A DNA stretch of 64,000 nucleotides from Actinomycetes bacterium (GTDB taxonomy: Bacteria; Actinomycetota; Actinomycetes; Actinomycetales; Dermatophilaceae), in assembly GCA_029552065.1 (NCBI GenBank), contig JAKPEG010000117.1:1-64000 (forward strand), given 5' to 3'. The notes under the pieces are model-generated. The model was given only the letters and a program-made list of their open reading frames with translations, did no database searches and was not told the origin of the DNA. A program made the translations under genes and the position numbers. Position 1 is the first letter of the stretch; the number at the start of each line of letters is the position of its first letter. Below are positions 12,330-23,438 of this stretch, one piece after another.

Positions 12330-13447
12330 AACGCCTCGACGTGAGGCGGCTCGCCCTCGGTGCCGCAGCCCCGGTCATTGCGATCGTGGTCTCCCTGCTC
12401 ATCACCTCGGTGATCCTCCTGCTTGCCGGAGACCCCGTGGGCGCCGTCTGGGCCCAGTTCTTCAAGGCACCGCTGCCACGCCAGGTCGTCGCGATCGTCA
12501 ACGAGGCGACCGTGCTCTACCTGTCGGCCATCGCGGTGGCGATCGGTTTCAAGATGAACCTGTTCAACATCGGTGTGGACGGGCAATACCGGGTGGCCTC
12601 CTTCGCCGCTGCCGTCTTCGCCGGTCAGCACTGGTTGCCCGGCTGGCTCAACATCCTCGTCTCGATCGTCATCGCGATGCTCTCCGGTGCGATCTGGGCC
12701 GGCATCGCCGGGCTGCTCAAGGTCGGTCGCGGGGTGTCGGAGGTGATCTCGACGATCATGCTCAACTACATCGCGACCTATCTTGTCGCCTATCTCCTCA
12801 AAGGTGCCGCAGTCAAGGTCGAGGGCAGTAATGCGACGAGTACCCGTGTCCTGCAAGAGGATTCGCGCGTCCCAGGCATCTCGCTCGACGGCGTGATCGC
12901 TACCCCCGACAAGATCTACGGGCTCGTCCTGCTGGCCATCCTCGTCGGCTTCCTCTACTGGTTCATCCTCGGCAAGACCCGTTTCGGCTTCGACCTGCGG
13001 GCCACCGGGCGCTCGGAGACGGCCGCCGTCGCCAGCGGCGTCAAGGTCAAGCGGATGGTCCTCTACTCGATGCTCCTGTCCGGTGCGGCGGCAGGCCTGG
13101 TCGGCATGCCGCTGCTCTTCGGCCAGGACTACGCCTACGGCGACACCGTGCAGGCGGGCCTGGGTTTCGCCGGCATCGCCGTGGCGCTGCTCGGGCGCAA
13201 CAATCCCGTAGGCATCGCCTTCGCCGCCTTGCTCTGGGGCTACCTCAACCAGCTGTCCAACGGCCTGCAGATCAGCGCCGGGGTGTCCGACCGGCTTGTC
13301 CTCATCATCCAGGGGATCATCGTGCTCTCGGTGGTCATCGCCTACGAGCTCGTGCGCCGGGCCGGGCTGCGGATGGAGCAGCGTCGCGTGGCCGCGCAGT
13401 TGGCCGCTCAACGAACCAGCCACCAGCCCAAGGAGGTGGCGGCATGA
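12326..13447 (+). CDS. nucleoside ABC transporter permease
   Basis: BPD_transp_2-type polytopic protein (GFKMNLFNIGVDGQYRVA; GRGVSEVISTIMLNYIA); 4-bp overlap with the ATPase gene. Confidence 0.92.
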   Translation: MKRLDVRRLALGAAAPVIAIVVSLLITSVILLLAGDPVGAVWAQFFKAPLPRQVVAIVNEATVLYLSAIAVAIGFKMNLFNIGVDGQYRVASFAAAVFAGQHWLPGWLNILVSIVIAMLSGAIWAGIAGLLKVGRGVSEVISTIMLNYIATYLVAYLLKGAAVKVEGSNATSTRVLQEDSRVPGISLDGVIATPDKIYGLVLLAILVGFLYWFILGKTRFGFDLRATGRSETAAVASGVKVKRMVLYSMLLSGAAAGLVGMPLLFGQDYAYGDTVQAGLGFAGIAVALLGRNNPVGIAFAALLWGYLNQLSNGLQISAGVSDRLVLIIQGIIVLSVVIAYELVRRAGLRMEQRRVAAQLAAQRTSHQPKEVAA

Positions 13448-14718
13448 GCGCCGTCGCGCAGCAGGCCGCCCCCGCGGCCGGGCCGAGCACGTCGCCCACG
13501 CGGCGGCGGCCGGCGTGGTTCTGGTATGCCGTCCTCGGCGGGGCGCTGCTCGTCCTGGCCACCGTGCGTGTCATCACGGGTGCCCACGACATCGACAGCT
13601 CCGGAGCCCTCGCGGCAGCGATCGGGCTGGCGATGCCGTTGGCCCTCGCGGGGCTCGGCGGCTTGTGGTCGGAGCGTGCCGGCGTGGTCAACATCGGGCT
13701 CGAGGGGATGATGATCCTCGGCACCTGGGGTGGGGCGTTCTTCGGCTATCACTTCGGGCCGTGGGCGGGCATCCTCGGTGCCGTCCTCATGGGCGTCGTC
13801 GCGGGCGCGATCCATGCGCTCGCGACGGTGATCTTCGGGGTCGACCACATCGTGAGCGGCGTGGCCGTCAACCTGCTCGGCGCGGGGGCCGGCGCCTACC
13901 TCGCCGTCCGCACCTTCACCAATCTGCCCGGCGGCGGTCCCACCCAGTCGCCGCCGCTGCAGCAGTTGCCCTTCCTCAGCGTGCCCGGCATCGGCGACGG
14001 CTTGCTGAGCCTCGAACAGTCCCACACGTGGCTGCTCGCCGACCTCGCCGGCATCCTGCGGGCAGTGACGACCAACGTGAGCGTCCTCACGATCCTCGCC
14101 GTCGGCCTGCTCGTGCTCTCCTGGTGGGTCCTTTGGCGCACACCCTTCGGCCTGCGCCTGCGCTCGTGTGGCGAGGCCCCGCAGGCCGCGGAGACCCTCG
14201 GCGTCGACGTCATCCGGTACAAGTTCCTCGCCGTCCTCATCTCCGGAGGGCTCGCCGGCCTCGCCGGTGGCTTCCTCGTGCTCGTCGCCTCCAACCTCTA
14301 CCGGGAGGGCCAGACCGCCGGACGTGGCTACATCGGCCTGGCCGCGATGATCTTCGGCAACTGGCGCCCCGGGGGCCTGGCCGGCGGTGCCGGCCTGTTC
14401 GGCTATGCCGACGCCATCCAGTTGCGCGGGCGGGGCGACGTCATCCACGCCTATCTGCTGCCGCTCGGCGTCCTGTTGATCGCATGGGCGATCTGGCAGT
14501 TCGTCCGGCGCCGGCAGGGCAAGCCGGTCGTCGGCCTCGTCCGGGTCGTCATCGGCGTCCTCGTCCTCGTGTGGTTCGCCTTCACCAACGAGGTCCCCGC
14601 CGAGTTCACGAGCATGACCCCCTACATCGCGACCCTCGTCGTCCTCGTCTTCGCCGCCCAGCGACTGCGGATGCCCGCCGCGGACGGGCAGGTCTACCGC
14701 AAGGGCGAGGCGAAGTAG
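13444..14718 (+). CDS. nucleoside ABC transporter permease, second subunit
   Basis: GLWSERAGVVNIGLEGMMILGTWGGAFFGY; RGYIGLAAMIFGNWRPGG. Confidence 0.92.
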   Translation: MSAVAQQAAPAAGPSTSPTRRRPAWFWYAVLGGALLVLATVRVITGAHDIDSSGALAAAIGLAMPLALAGLGGLWSERAGVVNIGLEGMMILGTWGGAFFGYHFGPWAGILGAVLMGVVAGAIHALATVIFGVDHIVSGVAVNLLGAGAGAYLAVRTFTNLPGGGPTQSPPLQQLPFLSVPGIGDGLLSLEQSHTWLLADLAGILRAVTTNVSVLTILAVGLLVLSWWVLWRTPFGLRLRSCGEAPQAAETLGVDVIRYKFLAVLISGGLAGLAGGFLVLVASNLYREGQTAGRGYIGLAAMIFGNWRPGGLAGGAGLFGYADAIQLRGRGDVIHAYLLPLGVLLIAWAIWQFVRRRQGKPVVGLVRVVIGVLVLVWFAFTNEVPAEFTSMTPYIATLVVLVFAAQRLRMPAADGQVYRKGEAK

Positions 14719-14720
14719 CG

Positions 14721-15128
14721 ATGGCCCCGCCCCAGGTCGACTGGGAGGCACTGCGACGGGAGGCACGCGGCATACTCGCGCGGGCCTATGCACCCTATTC
14801 GGGCTTCCCCGTGGGGGTGGCGGGGCTCGTCGACAACGGCCGGATCGTCACGGGGTGCAATGTCGAGAATGCCTCCTACGGTGTGGGCCTGTGCGCCGAA
14901 TGCGGCCTCGTGAGCGAGCTCGCGGCCACCGGCGGCGGGCGGTTGGTCGCCGTGGCCTGCGTCGGCGCCGACGGGCTGCCACTCATGCCGTGTGGGCGAT
15001 GCCGGCAGTTGCTCTGGGAGCACGGCGGGGCGCACTGCCTCGTCCTTGCCGAGGACGGCCCGGTCCCGCTGTCCGAATTGCTCCCGCATGCCTTCGGTCC
15101 CGACGACCTCGGCCGACACGGCGCCTGA
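14721..15128 (+). CDS. cdd: cytidine deaminase
   Basis: AYAPYSGFPVGVAG; GCNVENASYGVGLCAEC; PCGRCRQLLWE. Confidence 0.95.
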   Translation: MAPPQVDWEALRREARGILARAYAPYSGFPVGVAGLVDNGRIVTGCNVENASYGVGLCAECGLVSELAATGGGRLVAVACVGADGLPLMPCGRCRQLLWEHGGAHCLVLAEDGPVPLSELLPHAFGPDDLGRHGA

Positions 15129-15141
15129 CGCGGCGTCCGCT

Positions 15142-15171
15142 CACGGCATACGGCGCACGCGGTATGCCGTG
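15142..15171. terminator. hairpin from two inverted copies of the GTATGCCG octamer (10-bp stem, 10-nt loop) between cdd and deoA
   Basis: CACGGCATAC-GGCGCACGCG-GTATGCCGTG. Confidence 0.6.
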
Positions 15172-15197
15172 TGGCCGGGTGCGCAATGATGGCGCAC

Positions 15198-16493
15198 ATG
15201 GCCAGCCCCGAGGCATTCGACGCGGTCGAGGTGATCGTCGCCAAGCGCGACCGGCACGAGCTCACCGACCCTCAGATCGACTGGGTGATCGACGCCTACA
15301 CCCGCGGTGTGGTGGCCGACGAGCAGATGTCGGCGCTCGCGATGGCCGTCCTGCTCAACGGGATGAATCGCCGGGAGATCGGCCGGTGGACCGCGGCGAT
15401 GATCGCCTCGGGCGAGCGGATGGACTTCTCGACCCTGTCCCGGCCGACCGCCGACAAACACTCGACGGGTGGTGTGGGCGACATGATCACCCTGCCGCTG
15501 GCGCCGCTCGTCGCCGCGTGCGGCCTCGCCGTCCCGCAGCTGTCCGGACGCGGTCTCGGCCACACCGGCGGCACGCTCGACAAGCTCGAGTCGATCCCCG
15601 GCTGGCGTGCCTCGCTCAGCAGCGAGGAGATGCTGCGCCAGCTCGACGAGGTCGGCGCAGTCATCTGTGCGGCCGGTGCCGGGCTCGCGCCGGCGGACAA
15701 GAAGCTCTACGCCCTGCGCGACGTCACGGGCACCGTCGAGGCGATCCCGCTCATCGCTAGCTCGATCATGAGCAAGAAGATCGCCGAGGGCACCGGCGCG
15801 CTCGTCCTCGACGTCAAGGTGGGTTCGGGCGCCTTCATGAAGGACGTCGCGAGGGCGCGCGAACTCGCCTCGACGATGGTCGCGCTCGGCACCGACGCAG
15901 GCGTGCGCACGGTGGCACTGCTCACGAACATGCAGACCCCGCTCGGGCTCGCGGCGGGCAACGCGATCGAGGTGGCGCAAGCCGTCGACGTGCTCGCCGG
16001 CGGCGGCCCGCCCGACGTCGTCGAGCTCACCCTCACCCTCGCCCGCGAGATGCTCGCGGCCGCCGGCCGCGAGGGCGAGGATCCGGCCGACGCCCTCGCC
16101 GACGGTCGGGCGATGGACGTGTGGCGGCGGATGATCCTGGCCCAGGGCGGCGACCCCGACGCACCCCTGCCGGTGGCCCGGCACCGCCACGAGGTGCTCG
16201 CCCCGGCCGACGGCGTGCTCACGCAGCTCGACGCCCTCGCCGTCGGGATCGCCGCCTGGCGGCTCGGTGCCGGCCGCGCGCGCAAGGAGGACCCGGTCCA
16301 GGCCGGAGCCGGCGTCCTCATCCACGCCAAGCCGGGCGCCGTCGTCCGCGGTGGCGAGCCGCTGCTCACCCTGCTCACCGACACCCCCGAGCGATTCCCG
16401 CGGGCGCTCGACGCACTCGAGGGCGGCTACTTCGTCGCGCCGCACGGCTCTCGGCCCGATCTGCTCCCGCTCGTCGTCGACCGGATCGCCTGA
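15198..16493 (+). CDS. deoA: thymidine phosphorylase
   Basis: DKHSTGGVGDMITLPLAPLVAACG; SGRGLGHTGGTLDKLESIPG; DVKVGSGAFMK. Confidence 0.96.
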   Translation: MASPEAFDAVEVIVAKRDRHELTDPQIDWVIDAYTRGVVADEQMSALAMAVLLNGMNRREIGRWTAAMIASGERMDFSTLSRPTADKHSTGGVGDMITLPLAPLVAACGLAVPQLSGRGLGHTGGTLDKLESIPGWRASLSSEEMLRQLDEVGAVICAAGAGLAPADKKLYALRDVTGTVEAIPLIASSIMSKKIAEGTGALVLDVKVGSGAFMKDVARARELASTMVALGTDAGVRTVALLTNMQTPLGLAAGNAIEVAQAVDVLAGGGPPDVVELTLTLAREMLAAAGREGEDPADALADGRAMDVWRRMILAQGGDPDAPLPVARHRHEVLAPADGVLTQLDALAVGIAAWRLGAGRARKEDPVQAGAGVLIHAKPGAVVRGGEPLLTLLTDTPERFPRALDALEGGYFVAPHGSRPDLLPLVVDRIA

Positions 16494-16552
16494 CGCGCGC
16501 GGGAGCCGGCGCAACGGCATACCGGAAGGGCCGCGAGGTCTAGGCTGCGAGG

Positions 16553-16906
16553 ATGCCGCACGTCAACACCGCCCCCGTGCGTATCCCGGTGCCCGGAGGC
16601 AAGGTCATCGAGGAGCACGTGGGCGTCGTCGCCACGCACACGCGTGACGTCTCGGTCGCCCACATGATTGCCCCGCCCGGCTGGGAAGAGCCTTACCAGA
16701 CGCCGGAATTCGACGAGATCACCGTGGTGGTCCGTGGCTTCCTCGTCGTCGAAGCCGGCGGCGAGCGCCACGAGGTCCGTGAGGGCCAGTCGATCCTCAC
16801 CCGAGCCGGCGAGCGGATCCGCTACACCACCGGCCCGCTCGGTGCGGAGTACGTCGCCGTGTGCCTGCCGGCGTTCACCCCCGAGAGCGCCCACCGCGAG
16901 GACTGA
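16553..16906 (+). CDS. single-domain cupin protein
   Basis: cupin-like [36 protein letters not shown]. Confidence 0.8.
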   Translation: MPHVNTAPVRIPVPGGKVIEEHVGVVATHTRDVSVAHMIAPPGWEEPYQTPEFDEITVVVRGFLVVEAGGERHEVREGQSILTRAGERIRYTTGPLGAEYVAVCLPAFTPESAHRED

Positions 16907-16914
16907 CCGCCACG

Positions 16915-18096
16915 ATGACCCCATCCGCCCAGCGCCCGGATCGCGCCACCCTCGTCGCAGCCCCCAAGGTGCTCCTGCACGACCACCTCGACGGTGGCTT
17001 GCGTCCGCAGACGATCATCGAGCTCGCCGACGAGATCGGCTACACCGGCCTCCCGTCCGCCGCGACGGCGGGCGCCGAGGCCCTGGGGGACTGGTTCCGG
17101 GAGGCGGCCGACTCGGGGTCGCTCGTGCGCTATCTCGAGACCTTCGACCACACCGTGGCCGTCATGCAGACCGAGGCAGGGCTGCACCGGGTCGCCAAGG
17201 AGTGCGTGCTCGACCTCGCGGCCGACGGGGTGGTCTATGCCGAGAGCCGGTTCGCCCCCGAGCAGCACCTCGCGGACGGACTGTCCCTCGACCAGGTCGT
17301 CGAAGCGGTCAACGCGGGATTTCGTGAAGGCGAGGCAGAAGCGGCAGCGGCCGGCCAGCCGATCCGGGTGGCGGCCTTGCTCACGGCGATGCGCCATGCG
17401 GCGCGCGGCATCGAGATCGCCGAACTCGTCGTGCGCTATCGCGACGCGGGCGTGGCCGGTTTCGACATCGCCGGCGCCGAGGCGGGCTTCCCTCCCACGC
17501 GTCACCTCGACGCCTTCGAATACCTGCGTCGGGAGAACGCCCACTTCACCATCCATGCGGGCGAGGCCTTCGGCCTGCCGAGCATCTGGGAGGCCATCCA
17601 GTACTGCGGTGCCGACCGGCTCGGTCACGGGGTGCGGATCATCGACGACATCGCCATCGGCGGGGTAGCCGCCCCGCTGTGGATCCGGATGGCGGAGAAG
17701 AACGGCGTGCGCAACTTCGCGGACGTCGACCTGTCGAGTGTGCGCTTGGGTCGGCTCGCGGCATACGTGCGGGATGCCCGCATCCCCCTCGAGATGTGCC
17801 CGTCGAGCAACCTGCAGACCGACGCGGCGGCGACCATCGGGTTGCATCCCATCTCGTTGCTCACCCGCCTGCGCTTCCGGGTGACCCTCAACACCGACAA
17901 CCGACTGATGAGCGACACCTCGATGTCCAACGAGGCCGCGCTGCTCGTCGAGCAGGCCGATTGGGGCCTGGGCGATCTGCGCTGGGCGACGATCAACGCG
18001 ATGAAGTCGGCCTTCCACCCGTTCGACGAGCGGCTGGCGATCATCGAGGAGGTCGTCAAACCCGGGTATGCCGCCCTCGGGGTGGGCACGGCCTAG
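16915..18096 (+). CDS. add: adenosine deaminase
   Basis: [46 protein letters not shown]. Confidence 0.95.
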   Translation: MTPSAQRPDRATLVAAPKVLLHDHLDGGLRPQTIIELADEIGYTGLPSAATAGAEALGDWFREAADSGSLVRYLETFDHTVAVMQTEAGLHRVAKECVLDLAADGVVYAESRFAPEQHLADGLSLDQVVEAVNAGFREGEAEAAAAGQPIRVAALLTAMRHAARGIEIAELVVRYRDAGVAGFDIAGAEAGFPPTRHLDAFEYLRRENAHFTIHAGEAFGLPSIWEAIQYCGADRLGHGVRIIDDIAIGGVAAPLWIRMAEKNGVRNFADVDLSSVRLGRLAAYVRDARIPLEMCPSSNLQTDAAATIGLHPISLLTRLRFRVTLNTDNRLMSDTSMSNEAALLVEQADWGLGDLRWATINAMKSAFHPFDERLAIIEEVVKPGYAALGVGTA

Positions 18097-18112
18097 CTGT
18101 TCGACCGAGGAC

Positions 18113-18940
18113 TCAGCCCTCGACCGAGTCCGGCGGGATGAGGCTGTCCCGCAGCCGGGCGTCGCGGATGAGCCGGTCGAGATCGCGACGGCGGCGGTCG
18201 GCGATCACCGCCGCGAGGACATATTCGGGGTGGTTGCCGGGCGGGGGCGGCGGCGAGACGTAGTGGAGGACCTCCTCGAGCAGGAGAACCCCCATGTCGG
18301 CGCGTGCCTGCGGGGTCATCGCAAAGGCTGCGGGGAGGAACTGGCGCACCTGCATGGCCAGGCCGTCGGGCAGCGACACGATGTCGGCCGCTTGGGCCCA
18401 CCCGGCCAGGTGCGGCGGCATCGGCACCGGCGGGGGCAGGCTCGCCCGCACCCGCTCGCGCACGACATAGGTGCCGGCGGCCATGTCGCCGAGCCGCTTG
18501 CTCCGGGAACTCATCACGGCCGCGATGGTCGCGGGCACGCCCCAGAGGGCGTAGACCTCCACCGCGCCGATGAGGCCGCGGGTGAGCGCGTGCCGGAAGG
18601 TGATCGGGCCCGCGTCGTCGCGCACGGTGCGCAGTCCGGCGGCGATCTTGCCCACCGAGCGGCCCCGGGTGAGGGTCTCGATGGTCACCGGATAGCCGAC
18701 CATCGCCGCGACGGTCGCGAGCAGCGTCGATGCCGCAACCACCGCGTCGTCGAAGTGCGCGGAAAGCATGACGGCAAGGGTGAGCAGGAGATATGCGAGG
18801 GTCATGACGATGACGTAGTCGAGCAGGCCGGAAAGCACCCGCAACCCGATCGACGCCGGTGGCAGGTCGAGGGCCACCGCCTCGCCGGTGACGAGGTCGT
18901 CCTCGGTGACCCCGACGGTCGCGATCGTGCGCTCGCTCAC
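18113..18940 (-). CDS. RDD-family membrane protein
   Basis: RVLSGLLDYVIVMTLAYLL; GRSVGKIAAGLRTVRDDAGP; PSGMT-like C-terminus. Confidence 0.88.
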   Translation of the reverse strand: MSERTIATVGVTEDDLVTGEAVALDLPPASIGLRVLSGLLDYVIVMTLAYLLLTLAVMLSAHFDDAVVAASTLLATVAAMVGYPVTIETLTRGRSVGKIAAGLRTVRDDAGPITFRHALTRGLIGAVEVYALWGVPATIAAVMSSRSKRLGDMAAGTYVVRERVRASLPPPVPMPPHLAGWAQAADIVSLPDGLAMQVRQFLPAAFAMTPQARADMGVLLLEEVLHYVSPPPPPGNHPEYVLAAVIADRRRRDLDRLIRDARLRDSLIPPDSVEG

Positions 18941-18958
18941 ACGGCATACAGTAACGGC

Positions 18959-19957
18959 GTGGACCTCGACGCCTACGTCGCCGCGCACTCGCACGAGTGG
19001 ACGCGGCTCGAGGTGCTGGTGACCCGGCGGGGGACGCTCGACGGTGCCGAGGCCGACGAACTGCTCGACCTATACCAGCGCGTCGCCACCCACCTGTCGG
19101 AGATCCGCTCCACCTCGCCGGAGCCGACCGCGGTCGCCTACCTGTCCTCGCTGCTCGCCCGGGCGCGTTCTCGCGCGGTCGGCACCCGCTCGACCTCGTG
19201 GCAGGACGTCCGGCGCTTCCTCGTCGAGACCTTCCCGGCCGCGCTCTACCGCAACCGTCGGTGGTGGGGGATCACTGCGGCGGTCAACGTCGTCGTGGCG
19301 GCGGTCATCGGGTGGTGGTTCTACGTCAACCCGCAGTTCGAGAGCGCCCTGGCAAGTCCGGCGGAGATCGAGCAACTCGTGAGCCACGACTTCGCCGACT
19401 ACTACAGCGAGTATGCCGCCTCGTCCTTCGCCTTCAGGGTGTGGACGAACAATGCGTGGGTCTGCGCGCTGTGCATCTCGCTCGGGGTCCTCGGTGTCCC
19501 CGTCGTCCTCGTCCTGTGGCAGAACATCCTCAACCTCGGGGTGATCGGCGCCCTCATGGCGCGCTACGACCGGGCGGGGCTCTTCTTCGGGCTCATCCTC
19601 CCGCACGGCCTGCTCGAGCTCACCGCGGTCTTCGTCGCTGCGGGGGTCGGGCTGCGCATCTTCTGGTCGTGGATCGAACCCGGCCCGAGGTCACGGATGA
19701 CCGCGCTCGCCGAGGAGGCGCGGGCCGCGATGGCGGTTGCCCTCGGGCTCGTCCTCGTGCTGTTCGTCTCCGGGGTCATCGAGGCATTCGTCACCCCGTC
19801 GCCGCTGCCGACCTGGGCCCGGATCGGGGTCGGTGTGCTCGCCGAGGTGGCCTTCCTCACCTACGTTTTCACCCTCGGCCGACAGGCCGCGCGCCGTGGC
19901 CTCCGCGGCGACGTCGCAGCGATCGACCAGGGCGACTCCGCCCCCGTCGTGGGCTGA
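18959..19957 (+). CDS. SpoIIM-like (stage II sporulation protein M family) membrane protein
   Basis: VDLDAYVAAHSHEWTRLEVLVTRR; NNAWVCALCISLGVLGVPVVLVLWQNILNLGVIGALM; LPHGLLELTAVFVAAGVGL. Confidence 0.9.
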   Translation: MDLDAYVAAHSHEWTRLEVLVTRRGTLDGAEADELLDLYQRVATHLSEIRSTSPEPTAVAYLSSLLARARSRAVGTRSTSWQDVRRFLVETFPAALYRNRRWWGITAAVNVVVAAVIGWWFYVNPQFESALASPAEIEQLVSHDFADYYSEYAASSFAFRVWTNNAWVCALCISLGVLGVPVVLVLWQNILNLGVIGALMARYDRAGLFFGLILPHGLLELTAVFVAAGVGLRIFWSWIEPGPRSRMTALAEEARAAMAVALGLVLVLFVSGVIEAFVTPSPLPTWARIGVGVLAEVAFLTYVFTLGRQAARRGLRGDVAAIDQGDSAPVVG

Positions 19958-20028
19958 CCCACCGGGAAAGCCTCTGGGAACGCCCAAAGCAGCGGTCGGC
20001 AGGCCGGTCGTGAGGGCACGGGGTGAGC

Positions 20029-21324
20029 TCAGAGCAAGCCCTGGGCCTTGAGCATGAGGTAATGGTCGGCCAGGCGCGGAGGCAACTGGTCGGGCGGGGC
20101 GTCGATGACCGCCACACCCATCCTGCCCAGCAGCGCCGCCGTCCGGTCGCGCAGGGCGAGGGTGCGCTCGGCCGCTGCCGCGGCATAGGCCTCGACCGTC
20201 GTCGAGCGGGCGGCCGCCATGGCGGGCAACGCGGGATCGGCCACGGACGCGACGACGACCCGGTGGTGGCGGGTGAGCGTGGCGAGGGTGGGCAGCAGCG
20301 ACTCGTGGATCGCCGCCGGCTCGAGCGCAGTGAGCAGGACGACGAGGGAGCGCCGCCGGGACACGTCGGTGATCGCGCTCGCGAGGGTTGTCCACGAGGC
20401 CTCGAGCAGGGCCGGGTCGAGCGGGGCCATCGCCTGGACGAGCTCGCCGAGCAGCGTCGTGCGGTTGGCCGAGGCCGCGACCCGCGCGCGGATCCACCGG
20501 TCGCCGGCGAGGAAGTCGACCCGGTCGCCGGCACGCGACGCGAGGGCCGCGAGCAGCAGGGTCGCGTCCATGGCTGCGTCGAGGCGTGGCATGTCGCCGA
20601 TCCGGCCGGCGGAGGTCCGCGAGGTGTCGAGCATGAGGATGACCCGTCGGTCGCGCTCGGGCTGCCAGGTCCGCACGACGACGCTGCGCCTGCGGGCGGT
20701 GGCCCGCCAGTCGATCGAGCGCACGTCGTCACCGTCGACGTAGTCGCGCAGCGAGTCGAACTCCGTCCCCTGTCCTCGCGTGCGCACGGCCGAGCGGCCG
20801 TCGAGCTGGCGCAGCGAGGCCAACCGTGAGGGCAGGTGTTTGCGCGAGTCGAAGGGCGGCAGGGCGCGCACCGCTCCCGGAACCTCGAAGGCGCGCTGTC
20901 GCGCAGCCAGGCGCAGCGGGCCGAAGGAACGGACCGTCACCCGGTCGGCGAGCCGGTCGCCACGGCGAGTGGGCCGCAAGCGGGTCGTGAGCCGACGCCG
21001 CTCGCCGCCGGGGATGCGGACGGTATGCCGGTCTCCCGCCGGCCCCGCCGACGGTTGCCAGGCGTCGCGCAGGGCCCCGCGCAGGGTGCGTCCCGTGGGG
21101 TTGGTCACGAGGACCTGGGAGACCGTCGATTCCCCGAGCCGGATCGGTGCGATGGGGGAGCGCTCGAGGACGAGTCGCCCCGGCGGCAGGGCGAGGGCGA
21201 GGTCGAGCAGGACCAGGCCGAGGCAGACGAGCAGCCAGAGGAGCACGGTCCGTCGGGTCGGGTCCAGGACGACCGCGACCGCCCCCAGCCCGACGAGAAG
21301 GGGAAGACGCCCGGTCACCGCCAT
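20029..21324 (-). CDS. DUF58 domain protein
   Basis: GQGTEFDSLRDYVDGDDVRSIDWRATARRRSVVVRTWQPERDR. Confidence 0.93.
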   Translation of the reverse strand: MAVTGRLPLLVGLGAVAVVLDPTRRTVLLWLLVCLGLVLLDLALALPPGRLVLERSPIAPIRLGESTVSQVLVTNPTGRTLRGALRDAWQPSAGPAGDRHTVRIPGGERRRLTTRLRPTRRGDRLADRVTVRSFGPLRLAARQRAFEVPGAVRALPPFDSRKHLPSRLASLRQLDGRSAVRTRGQGTEFDSLRDYVDGDDVRSIDWRATARRRSVVVRTWQPERDRRVILMLDTSRTSAGRIGDMPRLDAAMDATLLLAALASRAGDRVDFLAGDRWIRARVAASANRTTLLGELVQAMAPLDPALLEASWTTLASAITDVSRRRSLVVLLTALEPAAIHESLLPTLATLTRHHRVVVASVADPALPAMAAARSTTVEAYAAAAAERTLALRDRTAALLGRMGVAVIDAPPDQLPPRLADHYLMLKAQGLL

Positions 21325-21336
21325 CGCGGGCTCCGA

Positions 21337-22313
<977 letters not shown>

Positions 22314-22317
<4 letters not shown>

Positions 22318-23438
22318 GTGCGGCGGATCTCCTTCTCCAGGGCCGCGAGGGTCGCGGCCAGGCCGAGCAGGTCTGCGTCGTTGCCGATCGGTGGCCCGTC
22401 GAGCAGCCACCCGACGTCGCCGACGGGGCGTCCGGTCGCGTGGGACACCGCGTCGACGAGCGCGACGGCGGGTGTGCCGGGTGGCAGCCCGAGGTATGCC
22501 GTGAGCCGCTTGCGGGTGGCGGCGCGCAGCACGGCGCCGGCCCGATGGGTGTCGCGGGCCTTGCGGTAGAGCCGCCCGCGGCTCTCGGTCGTCTCGGTCG
22601 CGCGGACGACGACGGGCAGCGGCTCGACGACGAGGCGGCCGAAACGGCGGGCCCGCCACCAGATGACCGCGGCCATGGTGAAGCCGCCCAGGACGAGCAT
22701 CGAGCCCCACCACACGGGGGTGAACGACTCGCGCTGCTGCGCGGCCGTCGGTGGGACGTCGCGCAGGTCGGGGACGTACCACACGAGCCGGCTCGAGTGG
22801 CCGACGGTGCGCAGGGCGACGGCGGCGTTGTCGGCCTCGTCGATGTGCTCGTTCGTCACGACGTCGGTGGACCCCACGAGCACGACCTCGCGCAGGCCGG
22901 GGGCCGAGGTGTCCAGGTGCACGGCGAAGCCGTCCGTGACGAAGCACTGGCTCGTCGACCGGGGGTCCCGATACTCGGACTGGGAACGGGACAGGTGCTC
23001 GCCGGCGCGGACGTCGGCGCTCGCGCACCCGCTCGTGAGGGTGTCCTGGGCACGCGCGGCGTCGCGGACGGTGACACCGGGGGTGAGCGTGCGCACGACG
23101 CGGCGGTCCGGGCGCACGAGCACGAGCCGCTGAGCCTCGCCCGCGAGGGTGCGCAGGGTGAGCAGGGTGGGGTCGCGCAGGTCCGAGGTATTGGTGACGA
23201 GCACGGTCGTGTCCGCGTCGATCGTGGTGCGTTCCAGGGCCGATTCGCCCTCGGCGACGATGACGTCCACGCCGTGCGTCGCGAGTACCCGGGCGAGAAC
23301 CTGTGCGCCGTTGAAGGTCGGGTTGGCCGGATGGTATGCCGCGGAGCTGCTCGGCGCCGGACCGCTCCACGTGAGCAGGGCGGCGGCACCGAGGACCGCT
23401 GCGACGACGGCGATCCACTGCCACACGCGCGGCTTCAC
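22314..23438 (-). CDS. DUF4350 domain protein
   Basis: N-terminal TM; NPTFNGAQVLARVLATHGVDV; gene-cluster context. Confidence 0.85.

Noticed and set aside
18068-19957. 629-aa ORF suggesting a large SpoIIM fusion
   Set aside because: The N-terminal half is antisense to the RDD gene; the SpoIIM-like protein starts around 18959.
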